Origin: Krasilnikovozyma curviuscula | Lineage: Eukaryota > Basidiomycota > Tremellomycetes > Cystofilobasidiales > Mrakiaceae | DNA: 64,000 nucleotides | Direction of reading: 5' to 3' | Assembly (NCBI GenBank): GCA_014825775.1 | Contig: MVAQ01000063.1 | Coordinates: 31,373-95,372 of the forward strand | Shown here: piece by piece, positions 22,937 through 35,887 of the stretch | Numbering within the stretch: the stretch's first letter is position 1 | How the letters are laid out: the number at the start of each line of letters is the position of its first letter | The notes under the pieces: model-generated | Seen by the model: only the letters and a program-made list of their open reading frames with translations | The model's database searches: none | Told to the model about the DNA's origin: nothing | Program-made: the position numbers and the translations under genes

Positions 22937-25900
22937 TTATTTACTGGTGCTATTTTCAAGTTCCACTGCCAACGTAATCTCGTCCTTCGGTACGGTGATT
23001 TCTACTCCATCCACAATTCGGGAGAGTCCTACTTCTGTTGAAATGACATCGTCCGGTACTGGATCAACAGAGAAAAACCCAATGGGATATCAAGTCAGCC
23101 CCTCATTCAAATCCTCAAGAAGAAACGATCCTCTTACCACCCGGACCAAGAGGGGACTTGTCTGACACTGTTTCCAGCAGGCTGGCATCCGGCGGCGAGA
23201 TAGCGTCCATTGGAGTGAAGATTTTGGAAGCCAGATGTGGAATCGGACTGGCTGGTGTTATCATACCAAGGGAAAGGACCTCAGCCTTCTCCGAAAGCTC
23301 TTTATCCGCTGAGGACGACTTCGGTGGGAAATCGGAGGTGGGTAAATCTGTTCCTGGAATGCCAAAGGACCAAGGTGATTTTTTTCCTGTTGGAGTTGTC
23401 GGCTGGTCTTCCTCTTCATCTCCCTCGCTCATGTCTGGTATCTTGATTTCGTTTCCTGGCTTCCAGGCATCGGGGTCGTCGTCATCATCGAAGTCCTGGA
23501 ACTCAGTTGCATCATTCCAGTCCAGCGCTTGAAGAGCATCGTCGTTTGAAGAAGTAGATGGAGCGAAGTCATCGCCGAAAGGATCTCTGTTATCTTCAGC
23601 AGGCGGTGTGTCTCCTCCACCTTGGAAGCTTCCCCATGCGTCATCATCATCAAATCCAGTCACCGGTGAGAAGGAGGCCTCGAAAGACATTGGTACTCTT
23701 GATCCTCCTTGTGATGGTGCTGAGTTGGTTGACACCGACATTTCCCTTCGAGAACCAAATGAATCAGAGGAATCAAACGAGTTGTCGCCTATCCAATCTG
23801 CGTCATCGTCATCATCGTCATCAGAAGAGCTCTCAAACTGTCGATCGGAACCACCAGAAGTCATTTGCTGCACCAGATACCTCGAGAACTGAAAGAAAAT
23901 TGAACACAAACGTTAAAACATGTGAAAGTGAAATAGTAGAGGTGCTTTGACAAGCTTACCTGATCCTGCCCAGTAGACTCTCCTTCCTCGCCACTACTGG
24001 AGAAGCCAAACCCTCTTGAGAAAGTAGTGTGACCAAGTGCGGACGAATGCGAAGGTAGGTCACCATCGTCATCATCGTCCTCTTCTTCACTATCACTCTT
24101 GTTCGAACCTCCAGCGACGCTCGACATTGTCGTAGTCCTTGGTTTACCACCGCCCAGCACTGAGTTGTCCTTCACTTTAGACTCGTTGTACGCTCCTTCC
24201 ACAAAAGAGTTCCACTCGGATTCAATAAAGGTCTCCTTGATGGTTGAGAGTAGTTCGGCAGGACAACGCTGGAAGAACTTGACGATGTCTTCTGCTATCA
24301 AAACAAGATGACCCATGAATCCCAACCGATTCGAGCGTCCCCCAGACCTAAGGCAGCATTGATCAGTATATGATTACCCGGAAACAGGTTTATAAACTCA
24401 CGAAGCAGCGTCATTCAGCTTCTGGCCATGAAGGATCTTATCCACGATCTTCGTGTCTTGGAAGAGGGAAAGAACAAGATTTCGGTTAAAACCCGATTCC
24501 AGAGAACCTGTAAGAATCTGTTGAAGGACATCGTAAACGACATTATGGAGGAAATTGTTGAGGGGGAAGTCGAACGTGAGGTCCTGATAAACAGAAGAAA
24601 AAGAAGTCAAACACCACAACCAACGCGGTGAAACACAAGAGAAGCGCTGGACAGAAACGAACGAGTAAAGTGGTAAGTAGGCCATGTTCGATAAATTTGC
24701 TCTTCAGCAGATCACCAGGAGACAAAGTTGGTGTGGAGGGCTCCTTGATGTTCGGTATTTCAGATGAAATCGAAGGGGCATGGGTGTTGGCGTGAACCGC
24801 TACTCGGCTGACAGACGCCGTTTCCGAAGCCGTAGATGTGAGTTCCAATGGAGTTTCAGCGAGAGACGTCATTGGGGTCAAATCCTCTTCAGAAGGAGAC
24901 AGGGGGGAAGACAGGGGCAATGGTGGGTTTTGTGGGATGGAAGATGCTGATTCAGGATCTTCGGCATTGCGAGGGAGCTCTGCGTGGAGCTGGGTTGGCG
25001 TAGAAGTCGCTACAACAGGCGTAGCATCGCCCGTTACGGATACATCTTCCATACCTATCTGATCCTCATCATCGTCATCATCCTGATTATCATCGTCCTC
25101 ATCTTGATCTGGACTATGCGACCTCGAGCTGCTCGTACTCGCAACACTGACCGGCAGCTCCTTCGCCTCCTGTAGATGGTCCTCAGCGGAAGGGTCATCG
25201 TCCTCTCCATTTCCTTGGCTGAGAGCTCGTGCAAGCTCTTCCAGCCCAGAGAGACCACCGAGAAGGTGGCCATCGTCGTCGTATGATGGTCCTCCTCCTG
25301 CGGGGCGGTTCAAGATGGCCATGTTGGAGCAGTGCAGAAGTTCAGCATAGAGCTCAACAATACGGAATCTCTCCAATGTGAGAGGTTCCATGGGACCATA
25401 TCCAGTCACCACGAGTGTAGTCTTTGACAGACATTACAGTCAGGTAAGAACGCACAGTATACTGGAACCATTGACAAGCACAAACTCACATCAGAACGAG
25501 GACTTTTTAAAAGTTGTTGGAAGTGACCCAATCGAGCACTCAGCACTGTGAGAAGGTTGCCGAGATGGACGATACCCATCCTGCTAGTCATGGCTACCAA
25601 CGCATCTTCCATTGCCCTCCTCGACTCTTCTTCTCGTTCCAGTGCCGTCTTCTCTACTACCAATTCCTCTTCTTGAGACTCTAAATCAGATGCGAATTGT
25701 TTCGGTGATGAAGGTGATGACGGGTTGGGTGTGCGTTGGAGGTTCATGAGCCTGTTTCGTAGCGTGTGGAAGAGATGAGGTTCTGAGTAATCCGAATTGT
25801 TCTTCCTGATGATTTCAATAAAGACTGATATCGATGAAGTCAAGCTCGAAACGGCAGTTGCTGTTGCTGATGTTTCGTATTCGTCCAAGGCAAAGATATC

Positions 25901-27232
25901 ATCCTCTTTAGCCTCCGCTCGACCGTTTTCGGTGAGAACCGAATCATGGTCGAGCATGAACCCTACAAGTCTTTCCACTGTATCTTCAGCAACGAGTTCT
26001 CTAGCAAGCCTATTGTTTCTCATGCCTCCGAATCCACCTTCTGTTCCAGCATCGCCGTTCGTTGCATTCGTTGCGTTGGGGTTGAAGGGACCTGACGCTG
26101 GTGCTGCCATTACGACTATTCCTTTGAGAAGATCACAAATTGTGTCGTGCATTCGACAGGTGTTGGATGGTGAGAGGAGGGCGGTGAGACGAGGTATCAG
26201 AGATTCGGACGAAAACCACTGGGGCAGGAGGTGAGGAGCACACAATGCAGAAAAAAGTCAATCTGAAGTTCGCAAACACAAGTTCCCCAGTAAAACAATT
26301 TGTGGACTCACATCAATAACTCCCTGTCCAGCGGACGAGTCTTCACACTGCATCAGCCTAAAAAGCAGCTCAACAATCGCCGGTGAGCTGATTTTAGCCA
26401 ACAGACGTTCGAGGATGAAAGGCTGGGCACGAATGAATGCAAGCATCTATTGGAAAACAAGCGAGTCAACCAAGGGCACAGTGGTTAGCGCAGGGTGAAA
26501 AATTCGGTGGGGAGGAGCGATTTCACACACCTCTACAGTCTTCTTTGACACAAACATGGCATTCACTCGACTCCAATTGCCATAAACGACTTCCTTCTTA
26601 TCAGCTTCCCAAATTGCAATCTTCTCCAACTGATATTTTTGCTCTGCCGATTCCGTAGCCGTCGCAGTCACATCATTTTCAACCTCGACGTCGGGTAAGG
26701 TCACTGTAATCTCGGATGCTGACGGTTCTTCAAGTGGTGCTACTTCAGGATCTTCAGGCTTCTCTTCTGATGAGGGTATTGGGCCAAGGACGACTTCCCA
26801 GAAGTCTTTCAACAGGTCCGGTTCGTCTGGCGACAGGGCAGTTTCAACGATTGCCCAGATTTCTGAGCACAACACTTCCGTTGCTAATTGAGGGAATCTG
26901 GAAACAGAAGAGCCAATTGACAAGATGACTAGCGTCAGGCCATATACTTCGAAAAGGAATAGGGAGAAACCCCAAGCGTACCTCTGCCTCCTTCGTCGCT
27001 CCTCCTCTGAATCTGACTGTGGATCAGGCTCCTCCAAATTCTTGACGACCCATCCCATAAGCCCTCGTATCGACTCGGGCCTTCCCAGGAACTCAATCAG
27101 CTTGGGATTTTGGGTCTTACATTCCGTGAGCAGGTCATCCTCGTCCAGGAGCTCGTCCAGCGAAGGTGGGGGGTCTGACCTCGAGAGAAGCGACTCAAAC
27201 GAGGACCCTGCCGACACGAACCGCCAAAACAT
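22937..27232 (-). CDS. SAPS-domain subunit of the Sit4/PP6 phosphatase
   Basis: Starts MFWRFVSAGSSFESLLSR, the signature N-terminus of SAPS proteins (yeast Sap155/Sap185/Sap190, human PP6R1-3). Then follow LDELLDEDDLLTECKTQN, FLGRPESIRGLMGWVV, FPQLATEVLCSEIWAI and a repeat-like helical region (CRMHDTICDLLKGIVV). A long acidic Ser/Asp-rich tail comes last. At least seven introns separate open stretches at 27232-26447, 26446-26258, 26245-25406, 25412-24543, 24685-24398, 24325-23861 and 23909-23115. The final exon (after a GATCCAG acceptor) reads PDDVISTEVGLSRIVDGVE and stops at 22937. SAPS subunits direct the Sit4/PP6 phosphatase in G1/S control and TOR signalling. Inner exon edges are approximate. 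Confidence 0.88.
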
Positions 27233-27655
27233 CGAGAGAGAGGTATGGAGAGGTAAACGAGCACAAGCTGGATGCTGAACGGTTGGAAAAGTAGAGTTTG
27301 GGATGACCTTTTGTCGGCACATGAGTGCCAATGGCGCGCTTAGGCTGGCACTTGTTGCCACTAGCAGACGACAAAATACAAAAGTCACATTGAGAAATAA
27401 TCGCATACCCAATAGGTATTGAAAATACAGATATAAATGGAAGAGACAGTAGAAATCAATCGGAGCTTCCAAACAGATAACTTTCCTCCTTTGTTTTGAT
27501 TGCGCCTTGCGCTTTCCCGTAAAAGGTGATTGAAGAATTATTCATCTATATAGAGAGGCAGATCCTTAACTCTGATGATGATATAGAGAGTATCAAGCAA
27601 GGAAGTTTTTGTTTAGGAGTTGGTTCTGGTTCGTGTCTACAGTCCGATGATCCAT
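27233..27655. promoter_or_regulatory. upstream of SAPS gene, downstream of MIC60
   Basis: The in-frame extension above MFWRF is hydrophobic and not family-like, so the region is taken as 5' leader and promoter of the SAPS gene plus MIC60 3' end. Confidence 0.4.
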
Positions 27656-30600
27656 TTAAACAATTTTCAGAGAAGCAAGCTTAGCTTCAGTTGCAGCAAT
27701 CTGTAATGGAAGGTGACAAAAGAAACAGCCTATTAGTCGCCAATATTGACTCAAGTAAAATAACAAGGACACGATAAAATTCACCTCGATTGCCTGTTCA
27801 ACTTCCAATCTCTGTCTAACGCTCCTCAACCAATCTTGACTGACTTTACCAGCCCAACCTCTCAGCGAGTTGATTTCTCTCGCCGCGCTATCCAAATCAC
27901 CTTTCTGCAGCAAGTACCACTCTGCCCTCGCAACGACGCTCCTCACGTCGTCGCCCTGTGGGAATCCGTCCTTCTTGAACATAAATTTGGAAAGACCAAT
28001 TGACGCGACGTGCGAGAGAACACCAGCGTCAGCTGAGTCGGGAACAAGGGAGACGGAAAGGATAGATGGTGCGATTTTGGTGAGGAAGGAATTTGTGAGA
28101 TGTGTCACTGATTCGACTCCGCTGGAGGCGACAGAAGATGGGATGGAAGAGAGAGCCACCGAGGAGACACTGTCAGGGGTGGTAGAGACTGTGGACTTCA
28201 AAGCGGCAAGTTGGCCGGAGAATGGTTGCTTTGATGGTGACGCCAGTGCCGTTTGAACAGCTCGAAGAGCGGACCACAGTGTCTGAAAACGTTCCAATGC
28301 TTGTCAGTCAAGACTGGCGTTGATCACGTAGATGCAAAACAAAGACTGACGTGGACTCGAACGTTCTCATCCAACACTTTAACATTATCCAGACTCAACT
28401 CCTCTAGCTTCTTCAAGCCCGTCTCGAGTTCTTGGATCTTACTTAATCGACCACCACGTTCCGTCTCGACTCTCGTCTTGATTTCGCGTATCCATCGCTT
28501 TTGAAGTTCAATTCCTTGAGCAATGACTTCTTCCTTCAACCTGTATAATACCCGCCACGCCAGAATAGAACGGTCAATGAAAGGTAGGAGACGTTCGTTC
28601 AGATTCGCATCACGGCACGGGTTTATGACAAAGAGACCAAACGAACCTTCTCTCAGTCAACTCATTTCTGACAACCTCGTCCTTCTCCATTCTCTCCCTC
28701 CACTCATTTCGGAGTCTATCCTTCTCAATTTTAACTTCCTCAGCCCAACCAGCTTCCTTCTTCTCGACCTCCCCTGCCCAGGCAGCCTCCTTTCTCTTCA
28801 ACTCTTCCTCAAACTCATCCTTCTTCTTCTTGAGCTCAACCGCAGCAGCATCCCGCTCCTTAGACCTTGCACTCGAGATCTGAGTCGAGAGGGTCTCGAG
28901 CTCCGTCTGTGCGTGGGACAACAGCTCAACGGCAGAGGGAATCACAGTCGGAGTTCTCTCGACGTACTTAGCAAGACTGTCGATAGTGCCGGCAAGTTGT
29001 TTAACAATTTCATCCCCGCCAGAGAGTGTGGATGCGATCGAGGGCACTTTGGGAGCGACAACAGCGTCGCCGAGTTTTTGGTGAAGGACAGAGCCGGTCG
29101 AGGAGGAGAGTTTCTTTGGTGGTGGGGCGTAGCCAGAGGGGATCGAGTGGCCCAGTGGAAGAGGTTCAGACCAGACTTTTGGACCACCATCCTTAACATC
29201 TGTCGTTGGTGGGGATGGAATTGATTCCTTGACTTCGTGGACCTTCTTTCCTAGAGCAACCTCAGCTTGTTCAGCCAATTCTTTGACATCTTCACTCCAT
29301 TGCTGAACTTTCTCCTGAGCTTGGTCAGCAGCGTCTAAAGTAGAATTCTTGACGTCCGCAGCAGTCGATTTCGCGCTAGAGACGAGATTTGCAGCTTTAT
29401 CCTGAGCTGAGGTGACAACCTCGGTGGAAGCTTTTTGTGCACTAATGAGCAAGGCACTGGCCTTTGACTGAGCTTCAGAAGCCTTTTGCTGAGCTTCAGC
29501 GCTGATCTTGTTGACTTGATCCTTGACGATCTTCTTAGCATCCTCTGCGCTTCCTTCAACCTTCTTCTCAACTTCTTTAGCTTTGATAACCGCTGGTGAT
29601 GGAGCAACTGGAGCTGGGGGTGGTGGTGGGGGCCTCAAGTCCCCGAGATCTTTGCCCTTGAAGTTCTCAGCAGCAGACACATCACCACCACGAATCAGGG
29701 GCTGCTTTGTTGTTTTAGGGGCAAAGAGTGATGGGTAGGTAACATCGCTTTTTGGTGACGCCGAGTTGAGAGTGGACACTTTGTCTAAAGCATCGGCTGG
29801 GATCTTTTCCAAGTCTGACACGCCTTTGTTCAAGGCTGAAGTAGCAGGTCCAACAGCCTCCTTAGCTCTCTTCTCAGCTTCTTTGACAGCTTTTGAGACT
29901 TTGTCTTTGACTTCAGTAGTCTTGGACTGGACGTCAGCTTTGAGCTTCAGCGCTTCTTCCCGGATGGCGGCTGCTTTAGCAGCAGCAGCGGCTTTGGCTG
30001 AGGTGGTTGCCTCAGAGATGGTATTCACTGCTGAAGATGCGGATGGGCTTGATGATGAGGGGAAGTAGGTCATGTAAAGGTTCTCAATGGCGCTGTAGAA
30101 CAAGCGTGAAAAAAGGTGAGAAAACAGCGGCAGGTCAATCATACAAACAGATGTCTACGTATCAACACGTCTTTAACACAAGACAATCCACGTGGACAGT
30201 CATTCCGTGCTATCATTCGCCGACGCAACAACAAGAACCGAAGAAAACGAACGAAACTCACCCAACGCCTTGCTGACCTGCCTTAATCACATCCTGCAGA
30301 CCAATCTGATCCCAACCTCTATCTTCAGCAGTAGCAAATAGAGTCTTTGCACCTGGCAGGGTTTCTTCAAAGGTGTCTCTGACGGTATCGTTGTTGAGTG
30401 CGAGCAAGGTCGTCGATGAGACGGTAAGTGTTCCCAGGACGGTTGAGTAGATGAAGAACCTCCTGACTGGGTGAGACTTCTTGATTGGTTTCCCTTGGAA
30501 GGTTTCAGCAAGAACCTTTGAGGAAGATGAGATACGCTGCAGGGACGGAAGGAGGGACTTAAAAGTCAGCTCTCTTGAGATGGGGCGGACTAACGAAGGA

Positions 30601-30716
30601 CGACGAAGGGATGAGAAAAAAAAAGTGGGACAGCCTCGTACCCTTGAAGTGTTTCCTCTGACTGCAACAGCAGACAAAGAGGACAGACGCTTCCTCTGAG
30701 CAACAGCTGCTGACAT
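27656..30716 (-). CDS. MIC60: MICOS complex subunit MIC60 (mitofilin)
   Basis: Inner-membrane protein that holds crista junctions open within the MICOS complex. The basic presequence starts MSAAVAQRKRLSSLSAVAVR. One membrane helix (FFIYSTVLGTLTVSSTTLLA) is followed by a long Ala/Lys/Glu coiled-coil region (KAAAIREEALKLKADVQSK). The conserved mitofilin C-terminus includes VKVLDENVRVHTLWSALRAV and ends EQAIEIAATEAKLASLKIV. That last join is restored by removing an intron at about 27703-27785. Other introns fall near 28284-28349, 28540-28640, 30093-30260 and 30540-30640. The ATG at 30716 fits the presequence. The domain order is complete and length is usual for fungal MIC60. Confidence 0.92.
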
Positions 30717-31166
30717 CTTTCGTCCAGTTGAAATCAAGGGTAACCTTGATCGACGTTGGTGGGCAGCTTTCGGCGGTACGAGGGGCGTTCGACTGTTTCG
30801 ATCGGAATTTCTATTGCATAGTTTAGAACCGAAAGACAGCTTTCGCGATTGTGCCCTAATGGGTCCCAAGATAATTTGTGGGTAGTCGTTTTTAGTATTT
30901 TTCCTCGGAGATACCTGAGAAGGTTGCGCTTCTCTGGCTTTAAATGGTGGTACCCTTTCGCACCATCGACATAGAAAGGATAAGACCATGTGACATACTT
31001 TCAAGAATGAGAAATTGAAATCAAAGTCAACTTGAAGTGTAAACAAAGCCAGGGGCGCCAGCGAACGTCATCATCACTGAGACTGAGGGAGCGTGCTACT
31101 CCAAAATATTGCCGGTCCTCTACAGATTTCCTCCAATCGCAACTTGTTCTAAACCGTTGCAGCAAC
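30717..31166. promoter_or_regulatory. divergent promoter region
   Basis: Lies between the starts of MIC60 (minus) and the small plus-strand gene. An open frame extends upstream of the MIC60 ATG but lacks targeting features. Confidence 0.4.
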
Positions 31167-31563
31167 ATGTTTAAAAAGCTTTTTTCGTTGGGGAGCAAGA
31201 CGAGCAGCCGAATGGACCCATCAATCGATCCAGCGTCCCGATCAGCAGCACCTTCTCGAGTGAGTTCACCTCAACTTGTTTGATAGGATTGACTTGTCCC
31301 TTGATGCTCTTCGATATGAGTTTTAGTTCAAATCGAGCCCAGCTTCATTCTCCCAACCCACCCAGCCTCTCAATAAAACCCCTCCTCTCCACCAACCAAA
31401 ACAAACCCCACCAATAGAAAGCAGCCTAGCACAACGTGACGCTTTAGCAATCACACGGATGGAAGCTCGTTTCGGTGGGGCAGACCAGCAGACTTTGGAG
31501 ACGAGTCATCTGGATGGATCAATGGGGAAGGAGACGCAGCGGAATATGTATCGAGTGATTTGA
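31167..31563 (+). CDS. small two-exon protein, unrecognised
   Basis: Exons 31167-31259 and 31327-31563 join in phase to give 109 residues. The N-terminus is MFKKLFSLGSKTSSRMD. A Pro/Gln/Ser-rich linker follows, then a helical, likely conserved C-terminus with QRDALAITRMEARFGGADQ and NMYRVI at the end. The start resembles myristoylation-free membrane-anchoring basic/hydrophobic tails, but nothing is decisive. The composition and clean intron support a real gene; no family is recognised. Confidence 0.6.
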
Positions 31564-31908
31564 GTTACTTCTAATGATTCGCTAAGAGTGGGAGTAATAT
31601 TGGAAGGAAACCCAGGGCTGGAAACAATAGCGTGATATTTAGTTTCTGTATGTTACTTGAGAGAAATACGTGGGTTATATCATTTTGGCTGTTTCACTGA
31701 TACTATTCTTCATATCTCAGAATGTTTCAAACTCTTCCAAGTGACAAGAGAACTTCATTATTAGATAGAGTGATATAAGTAGCGTTTCAACTTAGTAGCG
31801 TTTCAATTTAAATTAAAAATTAAAGATGACTTGAGAATTAGATCTGGAGATATTACTAGAAAAGGGGGGTGCGAAGCGTTGTGACAGTGAAGAGGCACTC
31901 AAAAGTCA
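31564..31908. other. convergent AT-rich gap
   Basis: Downstream of both neighbours. It contains a short direct repeat TAGCGTTTCAA at about 31780-31807 and is AT-rich, with no coding signal. Confidence 0.4.
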
Positions 31909-33076
31909 TTAGGCTTGAGTACCCTCAACAACTCTCTCCTTTGGACTCAGGTCTCCCAAAACTGGGAGCCTGAACAATGAGCTTTCAGTGGTTAAAAGAG
32001 AGGCGAAAGCGGCGTAGTAAGCAGTGCTGTTAGATTGAACGGAGATTGCTATTAGTCAAGTTATTCGCAGAGTAGTAAGAGTTCCAAGGGAAATTACAAA
32101 GCGGCAATGATTCCAAAAGCACCTCCAGCAGTGATCAGGTGCGTGTTGGTTGGATGGTAGTAAGATAGACCGATAAAGAGGAGGAATAAGTCAACCATTG
32201 ACAAGCAGAAGACCAACCCTCCGGAAGCGCGGTGCGCTGCGATGGTGAACAACGTCCTGATTAGTTGACGGAGAAGTCACATAAGTGATTTGAGGTAAGG
32301 CAAGAGTGAGAGCAAAGTGATGGTTCTCAGTGCTTACAAAGTGATGAACCAGGTGAAGAAAAACATGCCGGCGGCGTGAGAGAATTCGAGGGTGTCAGTG
32401 TATGAGCTTCGTAATTTCAGGAAGAGCAGCAAGACGAATTAGTGGATCTGATAAAGGGGAATTTGAACTGAGGAAAAGACCCTACGTTGAGACATCAGAC
32501 CATGGAGAGAGAAGGACAACCAAACTAAAGAATAAGCCGGAGAGGGACAAGTAGAGTGATGCACCGTATGTGTTACCAGTTGGGAAACTCCCTGAAAATC
32601 AGTTGAGATGAGTTGGGTAGAGAGATGGAGAGCGAAAACAGCAGCCGCTTGTTTAGCCCTTCTCCACTTCCATATGGCATAGAGACACTCACAGATTCCT
32701 GCAATCAACTCAGTGATACAACAGTATCCAAGCGCCATAGAAACCGAGACACTCAAGCTCTGCAACCCGTCAGCTCGCAGCGCAATGACCGAGATGATGA
32801 AGAGACCGTTGGCGAGGGCCATGAACGCGACAGGGGATGGGTTAGCGTACTTCCTGTAGAACTTGGGGAGGAATGGTTGGTCGGAAACCTGGGCGCTTGG
32901 TACCCTGTCAATGTTATCTGTCAATGTAAAGGAGGCTAAGGTCAGAAAAGGTAGGGAGCGAGTTTGTATTCAAGACGATACCCACCTGAATGAACTCCAG
33001 ATTTGAACCAGTGAGATCTCTCTGGTTTTATTGGGTGGTGGGCTTCAGATTCCGTGGGAGTGTGGGTTGAGGCCAT
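31909..33076 (-). CDS. GPR1/FUN34/YaaH family acetate or ammonium transporter
   Basis: The start at 33076 (MASTHTPTESEAHHPIK) comes from a first exon ending TCAG at a GTGGGT donor. It joins exon 2 in phase at DNIDRVPSAQ. Then come the family motif KYANPSPVAF (usually NPAPLGL) and SMALGYCCITELIAGI. Further exons supply GNTYGAS, SHAAGMFFFTWF and the last helices with YYHPTNTHLITAGG. The C-terminus ends LSPKERVVEGTQA. Six membrane helices are expected. Family members (yeast Ady2/Ato) move acetate or affect ammonia export at the plasma membrane. The motif is diverged (NPSPVAF), so substrate is uncertain. Confidence 0.82.
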
Positions 33077-33950
33077 TGTTGAAGACTGGAAGCGAGATGA
33101 AAGTGTACGACGAATGCTTGTTGTTGAAGGTTAATGGATCGAGGTTTGGGGAGAAGAAAGAGGGCAAAGATGGCCTTCCTTTATACAGGAGACCAAGGAA
33201 TCACGGTATAGAGATTTACGTACTTGGTGCTTCTGGTGGGCCGTGAACGAGTAAAAAAATGTCCAGAGGAAGTTTCGCGAAGGTGGAGTGATGCGGTCGG
33301 CGTACTAGAGAAGGCACAGTAATCGTGCTAAGATTTCCCCTTAGAAGTATGATACGAGCAGCTATGTAATCCTGAATAGTGATTCAATATCTTTTGGAGC
33401 ATGAAGAGGCTCACAGCGAAGGCGAACAATCCATTGCATCGCACTCCACGAACCAAATGATAGGAAGTAATTATACGGACTCTTTACAATAAAATAAATC
33501 ACACCAACTTTTGCTTTTCACCCGACCCGTTCACTGTTCTCCGGAAGTCAGTGGAATCATCGAGCTGTTCGGTAGGTGTGCGCAAAGTATATCACCGGTC
33601 ATTTTCGCCCATCACAGTAAGCCATCTCTTAGTCTATCAAGTACGGCGAATGTTAGAACATTCTTTCTTTCCTTTCCGAAGCTGTCTTCCTTGAATTTCT
33701 CTCATCAAGTTGTGTGCCGTGGCGGAAATCTATCAAAACAGATCAAAACAACGAGCCATAATAGCTCGTTGCTATATGTAAGACTGTAACATCTGGTCGG
33801 AAAAGAAGTGATTTCTCAATATCTTCTCCCTTTTTTTCAGATACTCTGTATTTAAAAATGTCATTTATCGATAAGTTTTGACCTCCAGGTGAGGACAGGG
33901 AGAGTTCTGTATCTCCTCGACGACGTTACAAAAGCTTTCACTTGTTGAGG
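33077..33950. promoter_or_regulatory. divergent intergenic region
   Basis: Promoters of the transporter and the cytochrome b5 gene. A 92-codon plus frame at 33511 lacks features and is not called. Confidence 0.4.
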
Positions 33951-35104
33951 ATGACTTCTCAATCGCTATGGTCGATGGCTTCAGCAGGTGAGTGCAATAA
34001 TTTCATTCCAGTCGTTGGTAGACCTTTGCAGCTTTCCTGATTGGTCCCTCTTTTCTTCTGTAGTCAACCCCATCAACCTGTTCAGCAGCAGCAGTACCTC
34101 CTCAAATCCTGCCCAAGAACCTGAAGCTAGTTCCTCATCAAAAGCTGCCCCTACATTAGCAGTTGAAGCTGAGGAACACGACGATGCACCACCTCCATTC
34201 CCTTTACTTCATTCCCACCAGCGAATGGCAGCACTACAACCACCACCACCTCCTCCCAGTTTCTCTATATCACCTCCAGAACTGTCAGACGATGATTTCA
34301 ATTACGATAATGACTCCCGACCTTCGAAGAGAGAGAATACATCCCTAGTGGAACCGACTCGAACGACCAAAGTGGTTAAAGCTCGAGGGAAAGTCGCTTT
34401 GGAACCAGGACATTCTGCACTTGACTGGGCAAAAGTGAAATCCAGTGGACATGATAAGCAAGGAAGGAGTCTAAAGGTGCGTCTTGAGCTGTTCTGATGT
34501 CGAATCCGGTTGAAGCGGAGGGCTGGTTGTGTATCATTTCTCTGACTCAAGCTGTTGGTGAACTAATACATAGCCCTCTTCGCCTTCTTCTTTATCTTCA
34601 TTCCGATCTTCGCCAAATCCATCGAACATCCCTTTGACGGCCTCTTCCTCGAAATTCCTGCTTTCGCCTACGAAACCACATCATCGTCAACCCGAACAAC
34701 AGGGTAACATACCTTTCTTCCCAGTAAGGGTGACACCGTCGGAGTTGAAGAAACATAATACAAAAGAGGATGCTTGGAGCAGCTACAATGGCAAAGGTAT
34801 GTCGGTCTATCTTGACTGCTGGCCACGTCGCTCACCTCTCATTGTCTTCAATTTCTCTGACTCAGTGTATAACATCACACCATATCTCAAATTCCATCCA
34901 GGCGGCGAGAAGGAACTTATGAGGACTGCTGGTAGAGACGGTACAAAGCTATTCAGTGAGTGCACCTTCTCCTCGCGCTCTCGCCCTTAGTCCACGACTG
35001 ATACTGGCCCTATTCATCTTCCCATAATAGTGGCTACCCATGCATGGGTGAATATAGATTTCATGATGGATAGTTGTTTGGTTGGAATGATGGTTTCCGA
35101 GTAG
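33951..35104 (+). CDS. cytochrome b5 heme-binding domain protein (Irc21/NCB5OR-like)
   Basis: Five exons (33951-33987, 34064-34476, 34574-34796, 34866-34955, 35031-35104) join in phase. After a Ser/Pro-rich N-terminus comes PGHSALDWAKVKSSG, a short motif that precedes the b5 fold in Irc21 and NCB5OR proteins. The domain reads RVTPSELKKHNTKEDAWSSY, then VYNITPYLKFHPGGEKELM and MATHAWVNIDFMM. The heme ligands are the His of HPGG and the His of THAW; both are present. There is no FAD/NAD reductase part, so it is a stand-alone b5 carrier. The intron-containing gene ends with LVGMMVSE. Electron partner unknown. Confidence 0.9.
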
Positions 35105-35887
35105 ATATCAGTTGACATCTCTTTAGATCCTCGTACTCATCTAGAACAAGATGGTCGTTTGCATTGTTGTATACTTTCAAGCTTCAGCATTCTCTCAGCT
35201 GCAGATTCTCAATCTTCAGATGTCGCGGGAACTGCCAGGATCATGATTGTTTTGGTCCGACTGTTTTGATCACGACTGCTCTCGAGCCTGTGTCAATTTC
35301 ACAATACACACCGTAAAGAGTGGTTGAAAATGAGAATTTATCTGATGCAGCAGCCAGTAAGACCTTCCATCGTGGACCTCGTCCCAATGAACCGCCTGGT
35401 CGATCACCGGATCTCTTATGACTACAGATAGATACTCAAATCTTTCCTTCCATGTCGCAGCCACGGACCAAAAGAAACCGATCTTCATCTGAGAAGGACT
35501 GCAACTATTCAATTGGCGAAGAACTTGTCCCACCTTGTTTCGTAGATGGAAGATTTTTTTCGAGAAGTTATCTTTAGGACGACCAACCGTAATTAGTCAT
35601 CTCTGATGGCTGCCAGAGGGCGTAGCTGAGGTCGATGGAGTGCTGAATACAGAGCTGATTGCTTTTCAAAGATGTGCCGTGCTTTGTTATCGGTAACGAA
35701 GTGGAAAGCGATGAAGACGGACTGTTTGTCCTGTTTGGAGAACAACACAAGCACACCATGGTCAACAACAAACACTGTGACGTTCTCCACCACTCAAGGA
35801 GCGAGGCAACCTACCCATCTACTTCATTCAATTTCAACACTTTGCAAGCTGTTGTCTCCGCCACTGAAAATGTCCTTCAGCGCCCAC
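35105..35887. other. gap with unassigned open frames
   Basis: Minus frames at 35270-35533 (reading KERFEYLSVVIRDPVIDQ) and 35593-35793 look somewhat protein-like but have no start, shared splice sites or known motif. The plus strand is also open at 35659-36006 but overlaps MED31 coding sequence. No gene is claimed. Confidence 0.3.

Noticed and set aside
28523..29224. Long plus-strand open frame of 233 codons
   Set aside because: It is antisense to well-supported MIC60 coding sequence; Glu/Lys-rich coding yields Leu/Phe-rich shadow frames.
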